A stretch of DNA of 5,864 nt from positions 1-5,864 of the forward strand of contig JALWGP010000005.1 of assembly GCA_027038775.1 (NCBI GenBank). The letters are read 5' to 3'. The DNA comes from Sedimenticola sp. (GTDB taxonomy: Bacteria > Pseudomonadota > Gammaproteobacteria > Chromatiales > Chromatiaceae). Below are positions 1 through 5,788 of the stretch, piece by piece. The position numbers and the translations under genes were made by a program. The notes under the pieces are model-generated. The model was given only the letters and a program-made list of their open reading frames with translations, searched no databases and was not told where the DNA came from. Position 1 is the first letter of the stretch. Each line of letters opens with the position of its first letter.

Positions 1-44
1 GCCTGGCCCCGTTGCCGGAGATAGTTGCGGATCCCGGCGAGCAT
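1..44 (-). CDS. feoC: FeoC-like protein, N-terminal fragment cut by window edge
   Basis: A reading frame starts at an ATG whose A is also the last base of the feoB TGA stop (TGATG overlap), and it runs off the left edge. The 14 complete codons read MLAGIRNYLRQRGQ. This resembles the start of FeoC proteins, small winged-helix proteins that open with a helix of the form M-x-x-[IL]-R-x-[YL]-L-x-x-[RH]-G. In enterobacteria FeoC is the third gene of the feo operon and is reported to stabilise FeoB or act as a regulator. A G-rich stretch in the last feoB codons could act as its ribosome binding site. The one-base overlap suggests translational coupling to feoB. The call rests on position plus a short N-terminal match. 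Any Fe-S cysteines would lie outside the window. Confidence 0.68.
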   Translation of the reverse strand, partial: MLAGIRNYLRQRGQ

Positions 45-2398
45 CAGGCCCGCCCCCGCACCGGCAGCGGCGAGGCCGGCGCCTCACGCCCCGCCCACCA
101 ACGCAGTCCCCCCACCACCAGCGCCACGTAGCCCAGCAGCAGGCCAATGAGCAGCAGCGAGGAGCCGGCATGCTGGTCGAAGGTGGCCGCCTGGTAGTAG
201 ACGCTGGCGGTGACATAGGCCACGCTGGTGGTCCAGAAGGCGACGAAGGCGGCCCAGGCGCCTCCCGCCTCCCGCTTGATGGCACCAATGGTGGCCACGC
301 AGGGAAAGTAGAGGAGGACGAAGAGGAGGTAGGCGAAGGCGCCCACCTGGCCATCGAAGCGCTGGGCCATGGCGCCGAACACGTCCAGGCTCACCGCCTG
401 CTCCTCGGCCACGGCGGCCACGTCCTCGATGTCGGCGGCGCCCAGCCCCAGGGGATCGGTGAGCGCCTCCCCCACGGCGGCCAGGTTCTCGGGCACCGTC
501 GCAGCAGCCGCCTTCAGCGCCGCCCAGAGGTCGAAGGCGGACTCTCCCCCGCCCTCGCCCGACGCCTCTGCGGCGAGACGGGTGTAGAGGGTGTCCAGGG
601 TGCCCACCACCACCTCCTTGGCCAGCACGCCGGAGAGGACTCCCACCACCGCCGGCCAGTTCTCCTCGCGGATGCCCATGGGCTCGAAGAGGGGCACCAG
701 GGCCTGGCTGGTGGCACTGAGCACCGAGTGCTCCGAGTCCTCGTTGCCGAAGGAGCCGTCAGTGCCCAGGGAGTTGAGCAGATTGAGCACCAGCACCATC
801 CCCACGATCACCTTGCCCGCCTCGCGCACGAAGAGTTTCACCCGGTCCCAGGTGCGCAACAGCATCCCCTTGAGGGTGGGCAGGTGGTAGGGCGGCAGCT
901 CCATCATGAAGCCGGCGCTCTCGCCCCGGAGCAGGGTGCGCTTCATCACCAGCCCGGTGAGGATGGCCACGGTGATGCCGATGAGGTAGAGGGCGAAGAC
1001 CAGGTTCTGACCGTTGTGAGGAAAGAAGGCGGCGGCGAAGAGCACGTAGACCGGCAGGCGCGCGCCGCAGGACATGAAGGGATTCATGAGGATGGTGAGC
1101 TTGCGCTCGCGCACGTTTTCCAGGGTGCGGGTGGCCATGATGGCCGGCACGTTGCAGCCAAAGCCGACGATGAGCGGCACGAAGGCCTTGCCGGGCAGGC
1201 CGATGGCGCGCATGAAGCGGTCCATGACGAAGGCGGCCCGCGCCATGTAGCCCGAGTCCTCCAGCGCCGAGAGGAAGAGGTAGAGGGCGGCGATGATGGG
1301 AATGAAGGTGGAGACCACCTGGATGCCGCCGCCGATGCCATCGGCCAGGATCACCCGCAGCCAGGCGGGCGCGCCCCATCCCTCCAGCACCCCCCCCAGG
1401 CCGTCCACCAGGAAGGCGCCGGTGATGCCGTCGAAGAAGTCCACGAAGGCGCCCCCGATGTTGATGGTGAACAGGAACATCAGGTACATGAGAAAGAGGA
1501 AGATGGGGATGCCGAACCAGCGGCTCAGCACCACCCGGTCGATGCGGTCGGACAGGGTATGGCTCGCCTGGCCCTTCTCGTGCACCACCGACTGGGCCAG
1601 GGCGTGGGCGTGGCCGAAGCGGCTGTCGGCGATGAAGATGTCGGCCTCCTCGCCGCTGCGGTCCTCGATGGCCCTGCGCCAGTGGCGCACCCGCTCCACC
1701 AGTTCGGGCGGCGCGTCGGCCGGCAGGTTGTCGTCCGATTCCAGCATCTTCAGCGCCAGCCAGTGGCGGTTGGCGGGGTTGGGCTCGTCCAGGTGGGTCT
1801 CCAGGTCGGTCACGGCCTGCTCGACGACCTCGTCGTGGGCCAGGGCGAAACCGCCACACTCGGTGCCGGTGGCCACCGCCAGCATGCGCGCCTTGAGCTC
1901 CAGCAGCCCCTCTCCCGCGGTGGCGACGACGGGCACCACCGGGCAGCCCAGCTCCTCGGCCAGCCGGTGCACGTCGATCTCGATGCCCCGCTTGCGCGCC
2001 ACGTCCATCATGTTCAACGCCAGGATCATGGGCACGCCCATCTCCAGCAGCTGCACCGTGAGGTAGAGATTGCGCTCGAGGTTGGCGGCGTCCACCACGT
2101 TGATGATGAGGTCGGCCTCGCGCGAGAGCAGGTAGTCGCGGGTGATCTGCTCGTCGATGGAGGCGGCATCCAGGGAGTAGATGCCGGGCAGGTCGATGAG
2201 CCGGACGCTGTACTGCTCCAGCTCGAACTGCCCCTCCTTGCGGTCCACCGTCACCCCGGGCCAGTTGCCGGTCTTCTGGCGAATGCCGGTGAGGGTGTTG
2301 AAGAGCGCCGACTTGCCGCAGTTGGGATTGCCGGCGATGGCGATGGTGAGGTTGTACCCCTCCACCAGGGGACGGGCGTTGTCACAACAGCCGGCCAT
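44..2398 (-). CDS. feoB: Ferrous iron transporter FeoB (GTPase-permease)
   Basis: Inner-membrane Fe(II) importer of 784 residues, close to the 773 of E. coli FeoB. The N-terminal G domain is complete: G1 GNPNCGKS at 23-30, G2 threonine in GVTV near 50, G3 DLPG at 69-72, G4 NMMD at 129-132 and a G5-like ATAGEG near 159-164. A soluble helical linker follows, to about 285. The membrane part has two Gate-type segments: GFGCNVPA at 412-419 with MSCGARLPVY at 442-451, and a C-terminal YFPC with C700. These cysteines are the ones usually proposed to line the Fe(II) path. A hydrophilic alanine/glutamate-rich segment at about 605-680 separates the last membrane helices, as in other long gammaproteobacterial FeoBs. 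The N terminus carries an extra Cys-Cys pair (residues 4-5). The ATG at 2398 is preceded by GAGGAG (2407-2412, minus) with an 8-base spacer, inside the end of feoA. The feoA stop is 2 bases away, so the genes are co-transcribed and probably translationally coupled. Confidence 0.98.
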   Translation of the reverse strand: MAGCCDNARPLVEGYNLTIAIAGNPNCGKSALFNTLTGIRQKTGNWPGVTVDRKEGQFELEQYSVRLIDLPGIYSLDAASIDEQITRDYLLSREADLIINVVDAANLERNLYLTVQLLEMGVPMILALNMMDVARKRGIEIDVHRLAEELGCPVVPVVATAGEGLLELKARMLAVATGTECGGFALAHDEVVEQAVTDLETHLDEPNPANRHWLALKMLESDDNLPADAPPELVERVRHWRRAIEDRSGEEADIFIADSRFGHAHALAQSVVHEKGQASHTLSDRIDRVVLSRWFGIPIFLFLMYLMFLFTINIGGAFVDFFDGITGAFLVDGLGGVLEGWGAPAWLRVILADGIGGGIQVVSTFIPIIAALYLFLSALEDSGYMARAAFVMDRFMRAIGLPGKAFVPLIVGFGCNVPAIMATRTLENVRERKLTILMNPFMSCGARLPVYVLFAAAFFPHNGQNLVFALYLIGITVAILTGLVMKRTLLRGESAGFMMELPPYHLPTLKGMLLRTWDRVKLFVREAGKVIVGMVLVLNLLNSLGTDGSFGNEDSEHSVLSATSQALVPLFEPMGIREENWPAVVGVLSGVLAKEVVVGTLDTLYTRLAAEASGEGGGESAFDLWAALKAAAATVPENLAAVGEALTDPLGLGAADIEDVAAVAEEQAVSLDVFGAMAQRFDGQVGAFAYLLFVLLYFPCVATIGAIKREAGGAWAAFVAFWTTSVAYVTASVYYQAATFDQHAGSSLLLIGLLLGYVALVVGGLRWWAGREAPASPLPVRGRA

Positions 2399-2400
2399 GG

Positions 2401-2628
2401 CTACAGCTCCTCGACCACCACCTGCTCGGCGATGTCGTGGCCCAAGGCCAGGCGGTTGCCACCACGGCCGACGATGACATCGCCCTTGCGGCTGTGCAGC
2501 ACCTCCACTTCGTTACCCACCACCAACCCCAGCGCCAGCAGGCGCCGCGACAGGCTGCGGTCCCCCCGGATGGCCACCAGCTTCACGCGGTGGCCGGGAG
2601 AGATCTGGGCGAGGGTTCGGGAATCCAT
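2401..2628 (-). CDS. feoA: Ferrous iron transport protein FeoA
   Basis: Small cytoplasmic SH3-like protein of 75 residues, the usual FeoA length, thought to bind FeoB and modulate Fe(II) uptake. Family features visible are the opening L-x-x-[IL]-x-P-G-x-x-[VA]-x-[LV] pattern (LAQISPGHRVKLV), the RRLLALGLVVGNEVEVL core, and the C-terminal GGNRLALGHDIAEQVVVE segment that matches the family ending. An in-frame ATG also exists at 2688, but that start would lie upstream of the predicted promoter and Fur box and would add 20 residues unlike FeoA. I therefore chose the ATG at 2628. No strong Shine-Dalgarno motif precedes it: the short leader reads about GTGCGGCATCACC. It is the first gene of the feo operon, ending 2 bases before feoB. 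Confidence 0.95.
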   Translation of the reverse strand: MDSRTLAQISPGHRVKLVAIRGDRSLSRRLLALGLVVGNEVEVLHSRKGDVIVGRGGNRLALGHDIAEQVVVEEL

Positions 2629-2641
2629 GGTGATGCCGCAC

Positions 2642-2662
2642 AACTGAGAATGGTTCTCAATT
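2642..2662. promoter_or_regulatory. Predicted Fur box upstream of feoA
   Basis: A 21-base inverted repeat has 9-base arms (AACTGAGAA and TTCTCAATT, one mismatch) around a TGG centre. The inner 15 bases (2645-2659, TGAGAATGGTTCTCA) match the Fur 7-1-7 consensus TGATAATnATTATCA at 11 of 14 defined positions. It overlaps the likely -10 and transcription start of feoA and lies 13-34 bases upstream of the feoA ATG, a position suited to repression by Fe-loaded Fur. Fur control of feo is established in many gammaproteobacteria. The site here is inferred from sequence. Confidence 0.82.
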
Positions 2663-2665
2663 ATG
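2660..2665 (-). promoter_or_regulatory. Predicted -10 element of the feoABC promoter
   Basis: On the minus strand this reads CATAAT, matching TATAAT at 5 of 6 positions, and it abuts and partly overlaps the Fur box. Transcription would start near 2653, giving a leader of about 25 bases before the feoA ATG. No good -35 hexamer is visible at 16-18 bases spacing (the region is GTGCGT-like), so the promoter may be weak or need an activator. Confidence 0.55.
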
Positions 2666-2726
2666 CCACATTCCGGGGGAACACGCACCCGGGAGATGGA
2701 ATCACGAATCGAGGCCGGAGCCGGGC

Positions 2727-2784
2727 CGGGGCAGGCTGTCGAACCGCCGGCGCTGCGGCCGACCTTCCGACCCGGCGTGCCCCG
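2727..2784. other. Possible stem structure between yaaA and feoA
   Basis: The feoA-yaaA intergenic region holds nested complementary segments. Outer arms are CGGGGCA (2727-2733) and TGCCCCG (2778-2784). An inner stem pairs GTCG (2738-2741) with CGAC (2760-2763) and CCGC (2744-2747) with GCGG (2755-2758), around a 7-base loop. There is no T-run, so it is not a classical intrinsic terminator. It could help end yaaA transcripts or be a chance result of high GC. No gene is supported anywhere in 2666-2800. Confidence 0.25.
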
Positions 2785-2800
2785 ACCACCGAAATCGATT

Positions 2801-3577
2801 TCAGGAAGGCTGGGGCCGCACGAAGGTCCATTGTTTCTCGTCCGAGTCGCCGGCGGAGAACCGGTAGCCCTCCCGGTCGAACTTCTTGATCCCTTCCGCC
2901 TCCTCCAGCCGGTTGCGCACGATGTAGTCGGCCATCATCCCGCGCGCCCGCTTGGCGAAGACGGCGATGGTGCGCGCCTTTCCGTTCTTCACCTCCTTGA
3001 AGTTGACCTGCAGCAGGCGCCCTTCCAGCAGCTTCGGCTTCACCGCCTTGAAATACTCGTTGGAGGCGAGGTTCACCAGGGTGGGCTCCTTCTGCCCCGC
3101 CAGCGCCTCGTTGAGCGCGCGGGTGATGCGGTCATCCCAGAACCGGTAGAGATTGTCGCCGCGGGGGGTTTCCAGCTTCGTCTTCATCTCCAGCCGGTAG
3201 GGCTGGATCCGATCCAGGGGCCGCAGGCAGCCGTAGAGGCCGGAGAGGATACGCAGGTGGTCCTGGGCGAAGGCCAGGTCCTCCTCCGAATACCGCTCCA
3301 CCGGGATCCCGCGATAGACATCCCCCTTGAAAGCGAAGAGAGCGGGCCTGGCATTCTCTTCGGTGAAGGGGAGGGAGAAACTGCGGTAGCGCTCCACGTT
3401 GAGGGCCGCGATTTTCTCGCTCACTTCCATGAGCGCCCGGATGCCCGCCACGGAATAGCCGCGCAGTACCTCGATGAGCTGCATGGAATCCTCCAGCATC
3501 TGCGGCACCGTGGCCTTCACCGCCGGCACGGGTGCGTCGAAGTCCTGCCCCTTCGAGGGCGAGAGGGTGACGATCAT
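2801..3577 (-). CDS. yaaA: Peroxide stress protein YaaA (UPF0246/DUF328 family)
   Basis: Full-length YaaA homologue of 258 residues, the same length class as E. coli YaaA. Family landmarks appear in order: the N-terminal strand IVTLSPSKG (2-10) matching the E. coli LISPAK start, FKGDVYRG at 83-90, HLRILSGLYG at 107-116 followed by LRPLD, PYRLEM at 126-131, LYRFW at 143-147, NLASNEYFKAVKPK at 169-182, KRARG at 209-213 and a C-terminal EGYRF. In E. coli, YaaA is induced through OxyR under H2O2 stress and lowers the free iron that drives Fenton damage. Its biochemical activity is not settled, and DNA binding has been proposed. The ATG at 3577 is fixed by the conserved N terminus; only a weak GGAT-like ribosome site precedes it. 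It lies directly upstream of the Fur-regulated feo operon on the same strand and diverges from the transglycosylase gene. Confidence 0.96.
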   Translation of the reverse strand: MIVTLSPSKGQDFDAPVPAVKATVPQMLEDSMQLIEVLRGYSVAGIRALMEVSEKIAALNVERYRSFSLPFTEENARPALFAFKGDVYRGIPVERYSEEDLAFAQDHLRILSGLYGCLRPLDRIQPYRLEMKTKLETPRGDNLYRFWDDRITRALNEALAGQKEPTLVNLASNEYFKAVKPKLLEGRLLQVNFKEVKNGKARTIAVFAKRARGMMADYIVRNRLEEAEGIKKFDREGYRFSAGDSDEKQWTFVRPQPS

Positions 3578-3761
3578 CTGTGCGAATCCGTATGCCGAAA
3601 AGGTAGGACAGGATACTGCAACTGCTATCGGGGAAACAGGGGCGGAAATTGTCGAAATCCTTTACACCTGTCCGCCTCCCCTCCGTTCGCATCTTCGCAA
3701 CCCCTTGCCGGGAGGAGACATTTCCCGCGGGGTGCGGAACTTGCATGGGTTCTCTGTCACC
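3578..3761. promoter_or_regulatory. Divergent intergenic region, yaaA / transglycosylase
   Basis: These 184 bases separate two divergent start codons and so must supply promoters for both. It is less GC-rich than its flanks around 3590-3670. No hexamer pair close to the sigma-70 consensus was found in either direction. An imperfect GATA...TATC dyad lies at 3612-3629, but it is too imperfect to assign to a regulator. A strong Shine-Dalgarno-like GGAGGAGA sits at 3711-3718 (plus), 13 bases before a GTG at 3732 and 43 bases before the ATG at 3762. Confidence 0.4.
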
Positions 3762-4565
3762 ATGGTGACGAGAATTCTTTCCGGCCTTCTTGGGATCCTG
3801 GCCTGCGCCGCGCTGGCGCCGGGCGTACCGGCGCTCGCCCAGCCCGCCCCGGCGGCGGGAGAGACGCCCTCCTACCTCCACCTCGCCTCCGACTACGAAC
3901 TGGGCCGCAACGGCCTGCCCCGCAACCCGAAGGAGGCGCTTCGCCTCTACTGCCTGGCCCACGCCGAGGGCGATCCGGAAGCGGACTACCACCTGGGCTG
4001 GATCCACTTCACGGGCCGGGGCGTGCCGCGCAACATGGCGCGCGCGGCCTGGTGGTTCGAACGCGCCGCCAGGGCCGGGGACCGCACCGCCGCCAACCTG
4101 CTGAAACGACTGGGCCGCGCGCAGCCGGAGCGGGATGACAGCTGCGACGAGATACTGGGGAAGGCTTCCCCTTCACGCATCCGCCTGGAGCGGTGGGTAC
4201 ACCGCTTGGCGCCGGAGTACGACCTGTATCCCAGGCTGGTGATCGCGGTGATCGAGGCGGAATCGGGGTTCGATCCCCGGGCCCGCTCGCCCAAGGGGGC
4301 CATGGGCCTGATGCAGCTGATGCCGGAGACCGCGAAACGCTTCGGCGTCCGGGATCCCTGGGATCCGGTCCAGAACCTGCGGGGCGGCATGGCCTACCTG
4401 CGCTGGCTGCTGGACCGCTTCGACGGCAAGCTGTCGCTGGTACTGGCCGGCTACAACGCCGGCGAGAAGGCGGTGGAGCGGTATCGCGGGGTTCCGCCCT
4501 TCGGCGAGACCCGCCGTTACGTCCAGCGCATCACCCGGAACCTGGAGAGCGCCTCCCTGCTGTAA
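3762..4565 (+). CDS. Exported lytic transglycosylase with Sel1-like repeats and SLT domain
   Basis: Predicted periplasmic or outer-membrane-anchored murein hydrolase, 267 residues. Residues 1-26 form a signal peptide: basic MVTR, a hydrophobic core, then ALA before Q27. A cysteine at 15 in GILAC also fits the permissive lipoprotein pattern. Residues about 37-113 contain two Sel1-like helical repeats (SDYELGRNGLPRNPKEALRL and YHLGWIHFTGRGVPRNMARA). Residues about 140-260 are a Slt70-type (GH23) domain: catalytic glutamate E167 in EAESGF, GLMQLMP at 182-188, AGYNAG at 229-234 and the closing RRYVQRI. Such enzymes cleave MurNAc-GlcNAc bonds, forming 1,6-anhydro-MurNAc. The start is uncertain. 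ATG 3762 gives a textbook signal peptide but lacks a good ribosome site, while in-frame GTG 3732 would follow GGAGGAGA at 3711-3718 with a long 13-base spacer. The gene ends 6 bases from the convergent OsmC gene, with no visible terminator between them. Confidence 0.92.
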   Translation: MVTRILSGLLGILACAALAPGVPALAQPAPAAGETPSYLHLASDYELGRNGLPRNPKEALRLYCLAHAEGDPEADYHLGWIHFTGRGVPRNMARAAWWFERAARAGDRTAANLLKRLGRAQPERDDSCDEILGKASPSRIRLERWVHRLAPEYDLYPRLVIAVIEAESGFDPRARSPKGAMGLMQLMPETAKRFGVRDPWDPVQNLRGGMAYLRWLLDRFDGKLSLVLAGYNAGEKAVERYRGVPPFGETRRYVQRITRNLESASLL

Positions 4566-4571
4566 CCCGGC

Positions 4572-4991
4572 TCAGTCCAGCTCCACCAGCTCGAAATCGT
4601 GGGTGATCTCGGCGGTCTTCGCCAGCATGATGGAGGCAGAGCAGTACTTCTCCGCGCTCAGCCTCACCGCCCGTTCCACCGCCTTCTCGGTGAGTCCCTT
4701 GCCGCCCACGCGGCAATGGACGTGGATGCGGGTGAAGACCTTGGGTTCCGTCTCCGCCCGCTCGGCACTCAGCTCCACCTCGCAGAAGCGCACGTCCTGC
4801 CGACTCTTCCTGAGAATGTGCACCACATCGAACTGGGTGCACCCTCCCATGCCGAGGAGCAGCATCTCCATGGGTCGCACACCCAGGTTGCGCCCGCCGT
4901 GTTCTTCCGGGCCATCCATCACCAGTGCATGACCGCTGCCCGACTCGGCCACCATCAGGGCCCCGTCCACCCACTTCACCTTGCCTTTCAT
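4572..4991 (-). CDS. yhfA: OsmC/YhfA-type thiol peroxidase family protein
   Basis: OsmC-superfamily protein of 139 residues, closest in pattern to E. coli YhfA. The shared landmarks are a VKWVDG start, [32 protein letters not shown] with C51, [28 protein letters not shown] with C117, and the TAEITHDFE ending. In characterised OsmC and Ohr proteins the two conserved cysteines reduce organic hydroperoxides, with the Glu/Arg-containing region assisting. C51 and C117 occupy those positions here, and E42 and R39 lie in the expected helix. The substrate of YhfA itself is unknown. Extra cysteines occur at 70 and 93. The ATG at 4991 is preceded by GGAG (4997-5000, minus) at a 5-base spacing. It diverges from crp, as yhfA does in E. 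coli and as OsmC-type genes do near vfr in pseudomonads. Confidence 0.95.
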   Translation of the reverse strand: MKGKVKWVDGALMVAESGSGHALVMDGPEEHGGRNLGVRPMEMLLLGMGGCTQFDVVHILRKSRQDVRFCEVELSAERAETEPKVFTRIHVHCRVGGKGLTEKAVERAVRLSAEKYCSASIMLAKTAEITHDFELVELD

Positions 4992-5098
4992 CCTCTCTCC
5001 CGAAAGCTTGCGCGCGGCGCCTATACCACAACCTTAACAAAAGTGTATATACTCTGATTACTACAATGATATCTGGATCACAGGGGGATCGCGAAACC
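4992..5098. promoter_or_regulatory. Divergent promoter region, yhfA / crp
   Basis: A 107-base intergenic region has a marked AT-rich island at about 5022-5072 in otherwise GC-rich DNA. Candidate elements for crp are TATACT (5048-5053, 5 of 6 to the -10 consensus, with TG two bases upstream) and TACAAT (5062-5067). For yhfA, TATAGG on the minus strand (5020-5025) with TATACA (5044-5049) at 18-base spacing is the best pair seen. An 8-base perfect palindrome GTATATAC spans 5045-5052. The exact start sites cannot be decided by eye. Confidence 0.5.
5067..5082. promoter_or_regulatory. Predicted CRP/Vfr binding site in the crp leader
   Basis: TGATATCTGGATCACA matches the 16-base core of the ideal CRP site (TGTGATCTAGATCACA) at 13 of 16 positions. 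The right half-site TCACA is perfect and the left half is TGATA. It ends just before the crp Shine-Dalgarno sequence. If transcription begins near 5060 (from TATACT), the site would be centred about 15 bases downstream of the start, a geometry suited to negative autoregulation. Autoregulation is known for E. coli crp and P. aeruginosa vfr. This particular site is inferred. Confidence 0.62.
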
Positions 5099-5752
5099 AT
5101 GAGTATCGTCAACCTGCCACCGCCGCCTCCCGAGTGGCTCGAGCCCTTTCTCTCCCACTGTCACATCCACAAGTACCCGGTACGCAAGGAGCTGATGAAA
5201 CCGGGCGATCCCGCCGACACCCTCATGTACATCCTCGATGGCCAGCTCACGGTACTGCTGGAGGACGAGGACGGCAAGGAGATCATCCTGGCCTATCTCA
5301 ACAAGAAGGAGTTCATCGGCGAGATGGGGATGTTCGTGAACCAGCCCACCCGCTCGGTGATCATCCGCACCCGCACCCCCTGCGAGATCGCCGAGATCAG
5401 CTACCAGCGGCTCAACGCCCTGCTGGACAACGAGCTGCGGCCCTACGTGAAGGACTTTCTCTTCGCCGTGGGCAAGCAGCTTTCCGACCGCCTGCTCAGC
5501 ACCAGCCGCAAGGTGAGCCACCTGGCTTTCTTCGACGTCACCGGCCGGGTGGCCAGCACGCTGCTGGACCTGTGCAAGCAGCCCGACGCCATGACCCACC
5601 CCGACGGCATGCAGATCCGCATCACCCGTCAGGAGATCGGCCGCATCGTCGGCTGCTCCCGCGAGATGGTGGGCCGGGTGCTCAAGAACCTCGAAGCCCA
5701 GGGGCTGATCAGCGTCAAGGGCAAGACCATGGTGATCTACGGCGCCCGCTGA
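5099..5752 (+). CDS. crp: cAMP receptor protein family transcription regulator (CRP/Vfr)
   Basis: Global cAMP-responsive regulator of 217 residues (E. coli CRP is 210). The N-terminal cyclic-nucleotide domain includes [11 protein letters not shown], nearly identical to E. coli CRP. cAMP-pocket residues are kept: G74-E75, R85-S86 and T135-S136 align with E. coli G71, E72, R82, S83, T127 and S128. The dimerisation C-helix leads into [10 protein letters not shown]. The helix-turn-helix at about 176-199 has recognition residues R188, E189 and R193, aligning with E. coli R180, E181 and R185. The AR1 loop [13 protein letters not shown] is unchanged. Oddities are five consecutive prolines at 7-11 and about five extra residues near 110-116 between the beta-roll and C-helix. 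GGGGGA (5083-5088) lies 10 bases before the ATG. An in-frame ATG at 5066 has no ribosome site and overlaps the CRP operator, so it was not chosen. The gene diverges from yhfA. Confidence 0.96.
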   Translation: MSIVNLPPPPPEWLEPFLSHCHIHKYPVRKELMKPGDPADTLMYILDGQLTVLLEDEDGKEIILAYLNKKEFIGEMGMFVNQPTRSVIIRTRTPCEIAEISYQRLNALLDNELRPYVKDFLFAVGKQLSDRLLSTSRKVSHLAFFDVTGRVASTLLDLCKQPDAMTHPDGMQIRITRQEIGRIVGCSREMVGRVLKNLEAQGLISVKGKTMVIYGAR

Positions 5753-5788
5753 AGGCGCCACCCAAAACCTCAGCGCGCATGAAGCACG

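Noticed and set aside
759..1859. 366-residue minus-strand open frame within feoB
   Set aside because: Alternate frame of feoB, dominated by R, G, P and H, with no recognisable domain. It is a GC-bias shadow.
170..2647. 825-residue open frame on the plus strand opposite feoB
   Set aside because: It is antisense to a complete FeoB with all family motifs. Its composition (rich in H, G, E and V) is what a GC-rich gene gives on the opposite strand, and it matches no family I know.
3612..3629. Imperfect GATA...TATC dyad upstream of yaaA considered as an OxyR site
   Set aside because: It does not fit the spaced ATAG/CTAT tetranucleotide pattern of OxyR, and only the outer 4 bases are symmetric.
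3736..3742. GGAACTT, an exact match to a sigma-E -35 element, before the transglycosylase
   Set aside because: No matching -10 lies 15-17 bases downstream; that position falls on the ATG at 3762, leaving no leader.
3745..3768. Tiny open frame MGSLSPW overlapping the transglycosylase start
   Set aside because: Seven codons with no ribosome site at proper spacing and no attenuator-like codon pattern.
2663..4138. 491-residue plus-strand open frame across yaaA and the start of the transglycosylase
   Set aside because: It is antisense to yaaA and out of frame with the transglycosylase, with no family signature.
4563..4575. Shared terminator between the convergent transglycosylase and yhfA genes
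   Set aside because: Only 6 bases separate the stop codons and no hairpin or T-run is visible there.
5066..5098. Upstream in-frame ATG giving an 11-residue longer CRP
   Set aside because: It lacks a Shine-Dalgarno sequence and overlaps the predicted CRP operator, whereas ATG 5099 has GGGGGA at 10 bases.
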